Shown piece by piece: positions 17,485 through 25,939 of a stretch of DNA of 64,000 nucleotides. The translations under genes were made by a program, and so were the position numbers. The stretch is from Pelagerythrobacter sp041912895 (lineage in GTDB: Bacteria; Pseudomonadota; Alphaproteobacteria; Sphingomonadales; Sphingomonadaceae), in NCBI RefSeq assembly GCF_041912895.1, contig NZ_JAYSGI010000005.1, positions 1-64,000 of the forward strand. Direction: 5' to 3'. Each line of letters opens with the position of its first letter. The first letter of the stretch is position 1. The notes below the pieces were generated by a model, which was given only the letters and a program-made list of their open reading frames with translations, was not told where the DNA came from and did no database searches.

Positions 17485-19365
17485 TTAGCCGATGAACGCG
17501 ATCAGCTTCGCCAGCCAGCCTTGCGGCCCCGGATCGGCCGCGCGTGCCGCGGCGGGGCGCGGGCATTCGAGGCAGTAGGCCTGCATGCCGCGCACCAAGA
17601 GCAGGCGCTCGATATCGCCCGCGACCTGCCCCAGCAGCGCCTGCTCGCGCCGGGCGACCAGCGCGAACACATCGCCGCCGCGCGCGTTCGCCGATGCCTG
17701 GCCGGCGATCAGCTGGCGGATCAGCGAATCGTAGGGCTGGACCTCTTGGCCGAGGAATTCGACGTGCCAGTCGCCCTCTTCGAGCTTGGCCTGCTGCGCG
17801 GCCCAGGCGACGGCGTCGTCGAGCCCGCCGTACTGGTCCACCAGCCCGATCTGGCGCGCCGTCCCGCCGTCCCACACCCGGCCCTGGCCGATCGCGTCCA
17901 CCCGCTCGGGTGTCAGGTTGCGCGATTCGGCGACGCGGGTGAGGAAACTGCGATAGCCGTTTTCGATCGAACTCTGCAGGATCGCGTCGATCTCGGGCGT
18001 GAACCCGCCGATGATGTCCGGCTGGCCCGAAAGCGGCGTGGTGCGCACGCCGTCCGCGGTCACGCCCCATTCCGCCGCTGTCTCCTCGAACGTGGGAATC
18101 ACCGCGAAGATGCCGATCGAGCCGGTGATCGTCTCGGGTTCGGCGAAGATGCGGTCCGCCGGGGTCGAGACCCAGTAGCCGCCGCTCGCCGCCATGTTGG
18201 CCATCGACACGACGATCGGGATCTCCTTCGCCTTGTGGCGCAGGATGCCGCGGCGGATCTCCTCGGACGCGAGCACCGATCCGCCCGGCGAATCGACCCG
18301 CACCACCAGCGCGGCGAGATCGTCGTCGAGCGCGTCGATCAGCAGGTCGCGGATGCGGTCGCCGCCCGCGGTGCCGGGGCCCGCGTCGCCATCGACGATC
18401 GTGCCGGCGATGGTGACCACGCCGATCGTCTTGCCCGGAGCTTCGGGCTCGCTGTCGGCCAGCCACGGGTCGAGATCGGTATGGGCAAAGCTGCCCGGGG
18501 TGTCGTCCCAAGTGTCGGCGCCGGCGATCTCGGCCACCCGCTCGCCGAATTCGATCTTGCCGCCCAGCTTGTCGACCAGCCCCGCTTCCAGCGCGGCGGT
18601 CGCCATGTCGCCGTCGCTCGCGGCGATCCATTCGGCCGGCTGGCCGGTGACCCTGGCGAGATCGAGCTGCGGGCGCGCCTTCTTCACGTTCGCCTGCCAT
18701 TCTTCCCACAGCGAGCCGTAGAGCGCTTCGTAGTTTTCGCGCGCCGCGGGCGACATCCCGGCGCGCGAATAGGGTTCCACCGCCGACTTGTATTCGCCGA
18801 CCTTGTAGATCCGCGCATTGACCCTGAGGTTTTCGAGCAGTTGGCCGAAATAGAGGTTCGATCCGCCGGGGCCTGCGATCACCGCGCCGCCCAATGGATC
18901 GACCCACACCTCGCTCGCGTGCGCGGCGAGCATCATCGCGTCGTCGCCGTAGGCCACGGCATAGGTCAGCACCGGCTTCTTCGCGGCCCGGGCGCGATCG
19001 AGCGCTTCGCCGATATCCTGCAAGTGAACCTGCCCGCCGCCGAGGAACGAGGTCATGTCGAGCACGATCGCCTTGATCCGGTCGTCGTCTGCGGCCTCGT
19101 CGATCGCGCGAACGAGGTCGCGCGACTGGAATTCGGTGATCGGCTCCTGCCCGCTGAGCAGCACGGACAGCGGATCGAGCGGCGATTTTTCTTCCACCAC
19201 CACGCCGTCGAGCTCGAGCAGCAGCGCGCCCTCGCGCACTTGCGCGGGGCTGGGCCGCGCGGTGAGGACCGCGTAGAGCGCCATGAAGAACAGCAGCAGG
19301 AAGACGAGGCTCAGCCCGTCCTTGATGCCCACCAGCAGCCGCCAGACCTTGCCTGCAAACGCCAT
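17485..19365 (-). CDS. sppA: Signal peptide peptidase SppA, 67-kDa type
   Basis: A 626-residue inner-membrane serine protease that degrades cleaved signal peptides in the periplasm. One N-terminal transmembrane helix lies at residues 17-36. Two tandem S49 domains follow. The catalytic Lys is in VGEYKSAVEPYSR (Lys193) and the nucleophile Ser in MAASGGYW (Ser394), the same pairing as E. coli SppA (Lys209/Ser409). The ATG at 19365 is chosen because a GGGGA site precedes it. A GTG at 19404 in frame has no clear ribosome-binding site. The last 35 residues (with two cysteines and a hydrophobic end) go beyond the peptidase domain. Confidence 0.92.
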   Translation of the reverse strand: MAFAGKVWRLLVGIKDGLSLVFLLLFFMALYAVLTARPSPAQVREGALLLELDGVVVEEKSPLDPLSVLLSGQEPITEFQSRDLVRAIDEAADDDRIKAIVLDMTSFLGGGQVHLQDIGEALDRARAAKKPVLTYAVAYGDDAMMLAAHASEVWVDPLGGAVIAGPGGSNLYFGQLLENLRVNARIYKVGEYKSAVEPYSRAGMSPAARENYEALYGSLWEEWQANVKKARPQLDLARVTGQPAEWIAASDGDMATAALEAGLVDKLGGKIEFGERVAEIAGADTWDDTPGSFAHTDLDPWLADSEPEAPGKTIGVVTIAGTIVDGDAGPGTAGGDRIRDLLIDALDDDLAALVVRVDSPGGSVLASEEIRRGILRHKAKEIPIVVSMANMAASGGYWVSTPADRIFAEPETITGSIGIFAVIPTFEETAAEWGVTADGVRTTPLSGQPDIIGGFTPEIDAILQSSIENGYRSFLTRVAESRNLTPERVDAIGQGRVWDGGTARQIGLVDQYGGLDDAVAWAAQQAKLEEGDWHVEFLGQEVQPYDSLIRQLIAGQASANARGGDVFALVARREQALLGQVAGDIERLLLVRGMQAYCLECPRPAAARAADPGPQGWLAKLIAFIG

Positions 19366-19498
19366 CGCTCGATCAGTCCCCGCAAATTCGTGTCGAACGC
19401 TCACCTAGAGTGCGCGGGCTCAAGGTTCCACCCGAAAGCACGCGAGCAGCCGATAAGGCTCGACGAAAGGGACTTGCCCCCCTAATGGCATCGCTTCG

Positions 19499-20530
19499 AT
19501 GGCATCGACGGGCACTCACGACACTCCGGGCCGCTTTCCGGCGGGCGCGCGCGCCTTTCCGCATCGCGACCTGACCGGCATCGCGCAGATGGAGCGGCAC
19601 GAGATCCTGTTTTTGCTCGCCGAGGCGGAGCGCTGGGTCGAGTTCAATCGCGGGGCGGACAAGCACTGCGACGAACTGGCCGGCCTCACCATCATCAACG
19701 CCTTCTTCGAGAACTCCACCCGCACGCTGCTGAGCTTCGAGATCGCGGGCAAGCGGCTGGGGGCGGACGTCGTCAACATGCACGCCGCGACGTCGAGCGT
19801 GAAGAAGGGCGAGACGCTGATCGACACCGCGATCACGCTCAACGCCATGCGCGCCGATGCGATCGTGATCCGCCACGGATCGAGCGGCGCGGTGGATCTG
19901 ATCGCGAGCAAGGTCGATTGCCCGGTGCTCAACGCGGGCGACGGCCAGCACGAGCACCCGACGCAGGCGCTGCTCGATGCGCTGGCGCTGCGCCATGCGC
20001 TGGAGGACCGGGGCGAGGGGGCGGAGGATTTCACCGGGCTGACGGTGACGATCTGCGGTGACATCCTGCACAGCCGCGTCGCGCGCTCGAACATGCTCTG
20101 TCTGCAGGCGCTCGGTGCCTCTGTGCGCCTTTGTGCACCGCCTGCGTTGATGCCCGCCGGGGTCGAGGCGATGGGCGCGCAGCCGTTCCACGATTTCGAC
20201 GCCGCGCTCTACGGGGCGGACGTGGCGATGATGCTGCGCCTTCAGACCGAGCGGATGAGCGGCCAGTTCATCCCCTCGGCGCGCGAATACCACCACCTGT
20301 ACGGCCTCACCCGCGAACGGCTGGAGGCCCGCGCGCCCGATGCGCTGGTGATGCACCCCGGCCCGATGAACCGCGGGGTGGAGATCGACAGCGACGTGGC
20401 CGACATGCTCGACCGTTCGATCATCACCCGGCAGGTCGAGATGGGCGTCGCGGTGCGCATGGCCTGCCTCGACGTGCTGACGCGCAAGACGCGCAGCGCG
20501 CCGGGCTGGAACGACGGGCAGTGGGCATGA
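19499..20530 (+). CDS. pyrB: Aspartate carbamoyltransferase catalytic chain
   Basis: A 343-residue enzyme that makes carbamoyl-aspartate in pyrimidine synthesis. The carbamoyl-phosphate site NSTRTLLSFE (Ser73-Thr76) and the HPTQALLDALAL segment are complete, and the 80s loop SVKKGE is present. No pyrI is adjacent. Instead the stop overlaps (ATGA) the start of a dihydroorotase-like gene. This matches the pyrB-pyrC' arrangement of pseudomonads, where the second chain is needed for assembly. The N-terminal extension of about 20 residues is also like that class. Confidence 0.95.
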   Translation: MASTGTHDTPGRFPAGARAFPHRDLTGIAQMERHEILFLLAEAERWVEFNRGADKHCDELAGLTIINAFFENSTRTLLSFEIAGKRLGADVVNMHAATSSVKKGETLIDTAITLNAMRADAIVIRHGSSGAVDLIASKVDCPVLNAGDGQHEHPTQALLDALALRHALEDRGEGAEDFTGLTVTICGDILHSRVARSNMLCLQALGASVRLCAPPALMPAGVEAMGAQPFHDFDAALYGADVAMMLRLQTERMSGQFIPSAREYHHLYGLTRERLEARAPDALVMHPGPMNRGVEIDSDVADMLDRSIITRQVEMGVAVRMACLDVLTRKTRSAPGWNDGQWA

Positions 20531-21753
20531 AGCAGGTGCGCCCTCTGACGATCACCGGCGGCAGGCTGGTCACGCCCGACGGTGTTCGCGCCGGGGCGTT
20601 GCGGCTCGTCGAAGGGCGGATCGCCGCGCTGGGAGATGCCAGCCCGCAAGAGGGCGACGACACGATCGACGTCAACGGCGCACTGGTCGCCCCGGCGCTG
20701 GTCGATTTCGGGGTCTTCGCGGTCGACAAGCCCGCGTTTCACTACGGTGGCATCGCACGCGCGGCGCTGATGCCCGATCAGAACCCGCCGCTCGATCTGC
20801 CGAGCCGGGTTTCGTATATCGCAAAGAGCGGCAAGCCGGATTTCTGGGTGCACCCGCTCGCCGCCGCGACGCGCGGGCTGGAGGGGCGCGAACTGGCCGA
20901 GATCGCGCTGATGAAGGAGGCCGGCGCGCGCGGCGTCGCCACCGGTCGGCGCTGGATCGCCGATTCGGGCGCAATGCTGCGGCTGCTGCAATATGCCGCG
21001 ATGCTCGATCTGGTCGTCGTCGCTCATGCCGAGGATGCGGCGCTGGCGGGCGATGCGGCCGCAACAGCGGGCGAGATCGCGACCCGGCTCGGCCTGCCGA
21101 GCGCGCCCGCCGAAGCCGAGGCGCTGGCGGTCGCGCGCGACGTGGCGCTGGCCGAGATGAGCGGCGCGCGGCTTCACTTCCGGCAGGTGACGACGCGCGC
21201 CGCGCTCGATATCGTGCGCGCCGCCAAGGCGCGCGGCGTCAAAGTGACCGCAGGCGTGACCCCGGCGCACTTCATGCTGTCCGACCTCGCGACCGCAGAC
21301 TTCCGCACTTTCGCCCGGCTTTCGCCGCCGCTCCGCTGCGAGGCCGACCGCCAGGCCGTGATCGCAGCGATCGCCGACGGGACGATCGACGTGGTCGCAT
21401 CGGGCCACGATCCGCGCGGGCCGGAAGACAAGCGCCTGCCCTTCGCCGATGCCGAACCCGGCATGGCGGGGGCCGAGACGCTGCTGGCGATGACGCTGAC
21501 GCTGGTGCGCGACGAGGTGATCGATCTGCCGCGCGCGTTCGACCTGCTCGCCGGAGCGCCCGCCCGCCTGCTCGGCGTCGAGGCGGGCGAACTGCGCGAA
21601 GGGTGGGAAGCCGACATCGCGCTGGTCGACCCCGAACAGCCGTGGGTAGTCGACAGCCGCAAGATGGAGGCGACCGCCGGCAACACGCCGTTCGATGGTC
21701 AGCCCGCGCAAGGCCGCGTGCTCGCGCTGCTCAAGGGCGGCGTCGCGGTCTAG
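20527..21753 (+). CDS. Dihydroorotase-like protein lacking metal ligands (PyrC'/PyrX type)
   Basis: A 408-residue amidohydrolase-fold protein coupled to pyrB. The canonical DxHxH zinc motif is replaced: at VDFGVFAV (59-66) the two His positions are Gly62 and Phe64. The His of the usual HxxHVST is Gln220. The catalytic TDHAPH region reads SGHDPR (292-297), so the catalytic Asp is Gly293. Only isolated His residues (167, 217, 294) remain. It should not hydrolyse dihydroorotate. In Pseudomonas an inactive PyrC' forms a dodecamer with PyrB and is required for transcarbamoylase activity; the same role is inferred here. A working PyrC must be elsewhere in the genome. Confidence 0.85.
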   Translation: MKQVRPLTITGGRLVTPDGVRAGALRLVEGRIAALGDASPQEGDDTIDVNGALVAPALVDFGVFAVDKPAFHYGGIARAALMPDQNPPLDLPSRVSYIAKSGKPDFWVHPLAAATRGLEGRELAEIALMKEAGARGVATGRRWIADSGAMLRLLQYAAMLDLVVVAHAEDAALAGDAAATAGEIATRLGLPSAPAEAEALAVARDVALAEMSGARLHFRQVTTRAALDIVRAAKARGVKVTAGVTPAHFMLSDLATADFRTFARLSPPLRCEADRQAVIAAIADGTIDVVASGHDPRGPEDKRLPFADAEPGMAGAETLLAMTLTLVRDEVIDLPRAFDLLAGAPARLLGVEAGELREGWEADIALVDPEQPWVVDSRKMEATAGNTPFDGQPAQGRVLALLKGGVAV

Positions 21754-21760
21754 CGCCGCC

Positions 21761-21793
21761 AAAAAGAAAGCCCCTCCCGCGAAGGGGAGGGGC
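21761..21793 (-). terminator. Intrinsic terminator for the SPOR lipoprotein gene
   Basis: On the minus strand a perfect 9-base stem GCCCCTCCC/GGGAGGGGC with loop CTTCGC is followed by TTTCTTTTT. It lies 31 bases beyond the stop of the minus-strand lipoprotein gene. On the plus strand the same stem follows pyrC' without a T-run, so it may work weakly for that gene. Confidence 0.8.
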
Positions 21794-21823
21794 CAGTCCA
21801 TCTCCGTTGGGGAGAGAGGTTCG

Positions 21824-23200
21824 TCAGCGGCGCGCCATGCGCACCCCGGTATCGATCGCGCCGGGCAGGGGGCGACCCTCGGCCCAAGCGATGCAGCCTT
21901 CGCCGCGCGCCTTCACCGTCGAGCACATCGAGCGCGCGTCGGCGACTGCGAAACCGCCGGCGGAGACGCGGAAATAAGTCTTCCCGCGCACCCGCGCTTC
22001 GGTGATGACCATGCGATAGCGGTCGAGGTCGGGATAGGCCTTCGCGTAGATGCCCCAGGCGCGGCGTGCGCCTTCGCGGCTGGCGAACGATCCGAGCTGG
22101 ATCAGATGGCTGCCATCGGTGCGTGCCGGTGCGGCCGCCGGTTCCTCGCGGCTCGCGGCGACCCGCGATACGCCCGGCGAAGGCGCGCGCGGCGCGGCCT
22201 CCGCGCCATAACGCGCGGGCATCTTCTGCACGACCGGTTGGGAAATAAATTGCACGAGGCTTTCGGTGATCTGCGCCGGGCTCGCGCCGGTCGGCGCGGG
22301 CGCAGCGAAAGCGGCCCTGACGGTTTCCGGCTCGCTCGCCGGCGGCTGTACGATGGCGAGTTGCGGAGCGAGGGCTACGGGTGGGAGCTCTCCTACCGGC
22401 GCGGCTTGCGCGAACTGCGTTTCGGGCGCGGGCTGGGCGAGCGCCGCAGCTTCGGCGGCCAATTGCTGCGAGCCCGGGTTGTTTACCAGCGCGAGCGCCA
22501 CCGGCTGGCCGGGATCGCGTACGACCGGCGCGCCGAGCAGGCTGGCGACGCGCGCCTGATACATCTCGGGCTGGACGGAGCGCGCCCACTGGCTGATCCG
22601 CTGATCGATCTGGTCGGGGGGAACGTCCTCGGCGGCCATCAGCCGCGCCGCGCGCCAGTCGCCGCCCAGCGCGTAGGCATAGGCGAGGTTCTGGCGAACC
22701 TTCGGCGTGTTCTGGCCCGAGCGCAAGGCGTTCGCGAGGATCTGCGCGCCGCGCTCCGGCTGGCCGGCCAGCGCCAGCGCCAGGCCGAGATCGGCGGGAT
22801 CGAGTTCGTCGCTCCAATCGTCGAGCAGCGCCGAGGCGCGCGGGTAATTCCCGGCGGCGGTTTCGGCGAGCGCGAGGCTGAGCGCGGTGCGCGGCGAATT
22901 GTCGCCGAGCGACATGGCGTCCTGAAAACTGGTTGCGGCGGACTGGAAGCGTCCGGCTTCCATATAGGCCGCGCCCAGTACCGCGCGGAATTGCGGGCTG
23001 CGCGGCTGAGCCAGCACGGCGGCTTCGGCGTGGGTCAGCGCTTGGCTGCTTTGGCCGCGTTCGAGCGCGGTCTGCGCCTTGCTCGCGGAAACCGCAGCGG
23101 GCGGCGCCACGTCGGTCGTGCATCCGGTCAACGCGGTGGTCGCGAGCGCGGTCGTCAGCGCCAGCGCGGCGAGCCGATGTAAGGTGGCGGTGCGGGTCAT
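21824..23200 (-). CDS. TPR-containing lipoprotein with C-terminal SPOR domain
   Basis: A 458-residue protein. The signal peptide ends in a lipobox (TTALTGC, Cys about residue 27), so it is probably an outer-membrane lipoprotein. Tetratricopeptide-like helical repeats cover about 40-235, a Pro/Ala-rich linker follows, and a SPOR domain of about 70 residues (from SHLIQLGSFASREGARRAW) is near the C-terminus. SPOR domains bind denuded glycan strands at division sites. The start at 23200 is chosen by the signal peptide. It lies 19 bases after a small DNA-binding-like gene which itself follows a ParA-like ATPase, and ends at an intrinsic terminator. Confidence 0.85.
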   Translation of the reverse strand: MTRTATLHRLAALALTTALATTALTGCTTDVAPPAAVSASKAQTALERGQSSQALTHAEAAVLAQPRSPQFRAVLGAAYMEAGRFQSAATSFQDAMSLGDNSPRTALSLALAETAAGNYPRASALLDDWSDELDPADLGLALALAGQPERGAQILANALRSGQNTPKVRQNLAYAYALGGDWRAARLMAAEDVPPDQIDQRISQWARSVQPEMYQARVASLLGAPVVRDPGQPVALALVNNPGSQQLAAEAAALAQPAPETQFAQAAPVGELPPVALAPQLAIVQPPASEPETVRAAFAAPAPTGASPAQITESLVQFISQPVVQKMPARYGAEAAPRAPSPGVSRVAASREEPAAAPARTDGSHLIQLGSFASREGARRAWGIYAKAYPDLDRYRMVITEARVRGKTYFRVSAGGFAVADARSMCSTVKARGEGCIAWAEGRPLPGAIDTGVRMARR

Positions 23201-23219
23201 GGTCGTTTCCCCCGTGTGC

Positions 23220-23771
23220 TCAGTGCCGCTCGACCTGGGCGGCGAGCTTGTCGATGTCGGGCATCGCGTCGAGCAACGCATCGAGCGCCTCGGTCACGAT
23301 CTGCTGCGCGCTGCGATTGCGGATAGTGCAGGCAAGGCGCAGCTTGAGGTGGCGGTTGGGATCGAGCCGCAAGGTGAAGGCGGCGCGCCGGGCGCGCTTG
23401 GCGGCGGGCCGGCTCACGGCGCCGGTGGCGGGCGAGATCCGCTCGGCGAGCACGGCCTGCTGCTTGCGGACCTGCGGCTCGGCCGGCGTCGCGGGTGCGG
23501 CGGCCTCCAGCTGGTCCTTGGCCTCGTGATCGATCTCGCGCGCCTCGGCGGCGGTTTCCGGATTGGCCGGCGAGGGGGTGAGCTGAAGCACGTCGGCGTC
23601 GCGCGCAGGCTCGTCGTCGGAGCCCATGTCGTTCCAGCCGAGATCCTCGATGCCGGCGGAGAGCGCGCTCTGGCCGGTAATGAGGGCGGACTGCGGCCGC
23701 ATGGCCGGTTTCGCGCCGCCCTTGCGGGCGAGAAGCGTGGAACTGAGGGAGGCGAAGTTGGCGTCGCTCAT
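23220..23771 (-). CDS. Putative ribbon-helix-helix partner of the ParA-like ATPase
   Basis: A 183-residue protein without signal or membrane segment. Residues 1-115 are low complexity and acidic. The basic stretch RPAAKRARRAAF leads into FTLRLDPNRHLKLRLACTI and SAQQIVTEALDALLDAM (about 135-175). This has the strand-helix-helix pattern of ribbon-helix-helix or ParB-like accessory proteins. It lies 19 bases after the ParA gene, so the pair may work as ATPase plus adaptor. The start at 23771 (MSDANFASL) is chosen over longer in-frame starts that would overlap ParA. Family assignment is tentative. Confidence 0.6.
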   Translation of the reverse strand: MSDANFASLSSTLLARKGGAKPAMRPQSALITGQSALSAGIEDLGWNDMGSDDEPARDADVLQLTPSPANPETAAEAREIDHEAKDQLEAAAPATPAEPQVRKQQAVLAERISPATGAVSRPAAKRARRAAFTLRLDPNRHLKLRLACTIRNRSAQQIVTEALDALLDAMPDIDKLAAQVERH

Positions 23772-23790
23772 GATCGGTGGTCCGTCAGCC

Positions 23791-24510
23791 TTACTGCGCG
23801 ACCCGGCGGCCGAAGCCGCCGGCGGGGCGATGCGCGCCTCCGGCGACCGAAGAGATCGCATGCGGTACGGCGAAAACCGTGCGGCGGAAGTTCTTTTCGA
23901 GTCGGTCCGCGACATAGGTCCACAGCGCGGTGACCTCGGCGGCGCTGCGGCTGCCGGGATCGACTTCCATCACCGTGCGGCCGTCGATCATCGAAGCCGC
24001 ATAGTCGGTCCGGTGGTGGAGGGTGATCGGGGCGACGGTGCCGTGCTGGCTCAGCGCGACCGCGGCTTCCGAAGTGATCTTGGCCTTGGGCGTCGCCGCG
24101 TTGACGACGAACACCAGCGGCTTGCCCGCGCGCTCGCACAAGTCCACCGTGGCGCCGACGGCGCGCAGGTCGTGCGGGCTGGGCCGGGTCGGCACGACGA
24201 TCAGTTCGGCGACGCCGATGACCGACTGGATCGCCATCGTGATCGCCGGCGGCGTGTCGATGACGGCGAGTTTGAAGCCCTGCTGGCGCAGGATTTGCAG
24301 ATCGCTGGCGAGCCGTGCGACTGTCGTCTGCGCGAAGGCAGGATATTCCGCCTCACGCTCGTTCCACCAGTCCGCGAGCGAACCCTGTGGATCGATGTCG
24401 ATCAGCACCACCGGGCCTGCGCCGGCGCGCTGCGCCTGCACGGCCAGGTGGCCCGACAGCGTCGTCTTGCCCGATCCGCCCTTTTGCGATGCCAATGCCA
24501 ATACGCGCAC
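23791..24510 (-). CDS. ParA/MinD-family ATPase (orphan type)
   Basis: A 239-residue P-loop ATPase. The deviant Walker A is KGGSGKTTLSG (residues 10-20), switch I contains DIDPQGS (about 38-44), and the Walker B strand is LAVIDTPP. It lacks the N-terminal DNA-binding extension of chromosomal ParA and has no parB next to it. Small ParAs of this type position protein cargo or plasmids. Here the gene is followed by a possible ribbon-helix-helix protein and a SPOR lipoprotein, and faces a second SPOR gene across a 189-base gap. This suggests a cell-envelope or division-related positioning role, as inference. Confidence 0.85.
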   Translation of the reverse strand: MRVLALASQKGGSGKTTLSGHLAVQAQRAGAGPVVLIDIDPQGSLADWWNEREAEYPAFAQTTVARLASDLQILRQQGFKLAVIDTPPAITMAIQSVIGVAELIVVPTRPSPHDLRAVGATVDLCERAGKPLVFVVNAATPKAKITSEAAVALSQHGTVAPITLHHRTDYAASMIDGRTVMEVDPGSRSAAEVTALWTYVADRLEKNFRRTVFAVPHAISSVAGGAHRPAGGFGRRVAQ

Positions 24511-24699
24511 AGGCCGATCCCCCTAATCGTGTCGCCACCCGCCGAAGCGGTTCGGCAACCGAGATCGCAGGATACCCCTAATTTTGGATTAACGGCGCTG
24601 CCGCCATGCGAGGGCGCGAAAGTCGCCGGGTTAGAAACCCTTTGCTAACGCACTGTTCACTATGTCAGTCTGAACCGCGGAGGATCGAAGGGGCCGCAT

Positions 24700-25869
24700 A
24701 TGAGGTTCGCGCACGTATTGCAGTTGCTGATCGCCGGGAGCGCGCTCGCCGCTGCACCCGCATCGGCCGACGTCAAGGACGGCGTCGATGCCTGGAGCCG
24801 GGGCGATTATCGCGCGGCGGTCGCCGAATGGCGGGGTCCGGCCGAAAGCGGCGATCCCGACGCGCAGTTCAACATGGCGCAGGCCTATCGCCTTGGCCGC
24901 GGGGTCGAGCGCGACGCGGCGCAGGCCGAGATACTCTATGCCAAGGCGGCGGCGCAGGGCCACCTCAAGGCGGCCGACAACTACGGGTTGATGCTGTTTC
25001 AGGCCGGGCGGCGCGAGCAGGCGATGCCCTACATCACCGCCGCCGCCGATCGCGGCGATCCGCGCGCGCAGTATCTGCTCGGCATCGCGCACTTCAACGG
25101 CGATATCGTCGAGAAGGACTGGGTGCGCGCCTATGCCCTGCTGACCGTCGCCAACGCGTCGGGCCTGCCGCAGGCCGCGCCGGCGATCCGCCAGATGGAC
25201 GAACATATCCCGCTCGAGGAACGGCAGGAAGCGCAGGCACTGGCGCAGCAGCTCAAGCAGCAGGGCGACGCCGAGCGCGCGCAGCAGTTCGCCGCCGCCG
25301 ATCTCGCCGCCGCGGACCTGCCGACGGCGGCACCTGCCGCCCAGCCGCCAGCGACCGGGCAACCCGCGCCCGCCGTGCCCTCGGCTTCCGCCCGAGTGCC
25401 CAGCCCCATCGCTCGCACGGAAACCTCGCCCTCGATCGCAGCGGCACAGGCGGCGATCATGGAAGCGAGCCGCGTGACCGGTACGGACAGCCCGGCCTCC
25501 GCCGGCGCCGACTACGCGCGACCGCAGGAGGCGCCTGCGGTGCCGGAACAGCCGGCCGAGACTCCCGCGCCAGCCCCTCGGCCCGAAGCACCGACCTCCC
25601 CACCGGCGGCCACACCGGCGGCTCCGGCTCCGGCCGCCGCAAGCGGCCCATGGAAGGTCCAGCTCGGTGCGTTCTCGGTCGCGGCCAACGCCGATCGCCT
25701 GTGGGCGCGCGTAGGCGGTGGCGAGGCGCTCGCGGGTTCGCAGAAGCTGCTCGTGCCGGCGGGTCGGTTGACCAAGTTGCTAGCCGGGGGCTTTGCCACG
25801 CGGGCTGCGGCGCAATTGGCGTGCAGCGCGCTCAAGGCCGATGGGGTGGATTGCCTCGTGACGCGCTGA
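24700..25869 (+). CDS. Sel1-repeat protein with C-terminal SPOR domain
   Basis: A 389-residue exported protein. A signal peptide ends near PASADV (residue 24). Three or four Sel1-like repeats cover about 45-165 (DPDAQFNMAQAYRLGRGV, DPRAQYLLGIAHFNGD). Then comes a long Pro/Ala-rich linker, and a SPOR domain from WKVQLGAFSVAANADRLW to the end. It should bind peptidoglycan at septa. It is transcribed divergently from the ParA gene. The 189 bases between them contain only AT-poor sequence with a possible promoter near 24640-24680. Confidence 0.85.
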   Translation: MRFAHVLQLLIAGSALAAAPASADVKDGVDAWSRGDYRAAVAEWRGPAESGDPDAQFNMAQAYRLGRGVERDAAQAEILYAKAAAQGHLKAADNYGLMLFQAGRREQAMPYITAAADRGDPRAQYLLGIAHFNGDIVEKDWVRAYALLTVANASGLPQAAPAIRQMDEHIPLEERQEAQALAQQLKQQGDAERAQQFAAADLAAADLPTAAPAAQPPATGQPAPAVPSASARVPSPIARTETSPSIAAAQAAIMEASRVTGTDSPASAGADYARPQEAPAVPEQPAETPAPAPRPEAPTSPPAATPAAPAPAAASGPWKVQLGAFSVAANADRLWARVGGGEALAGSQKLLVPAGRLTKLLAGGFATRAAAQLACSALKADGVDCLVTR

Positions 25870-25939
25870 TCCCGGCGCGCACTCTTCCGCGAGACTCCGT
25901 CGCTGCTATAGCAGGCGTGTTTCGCGACGAGGGGCAGCG

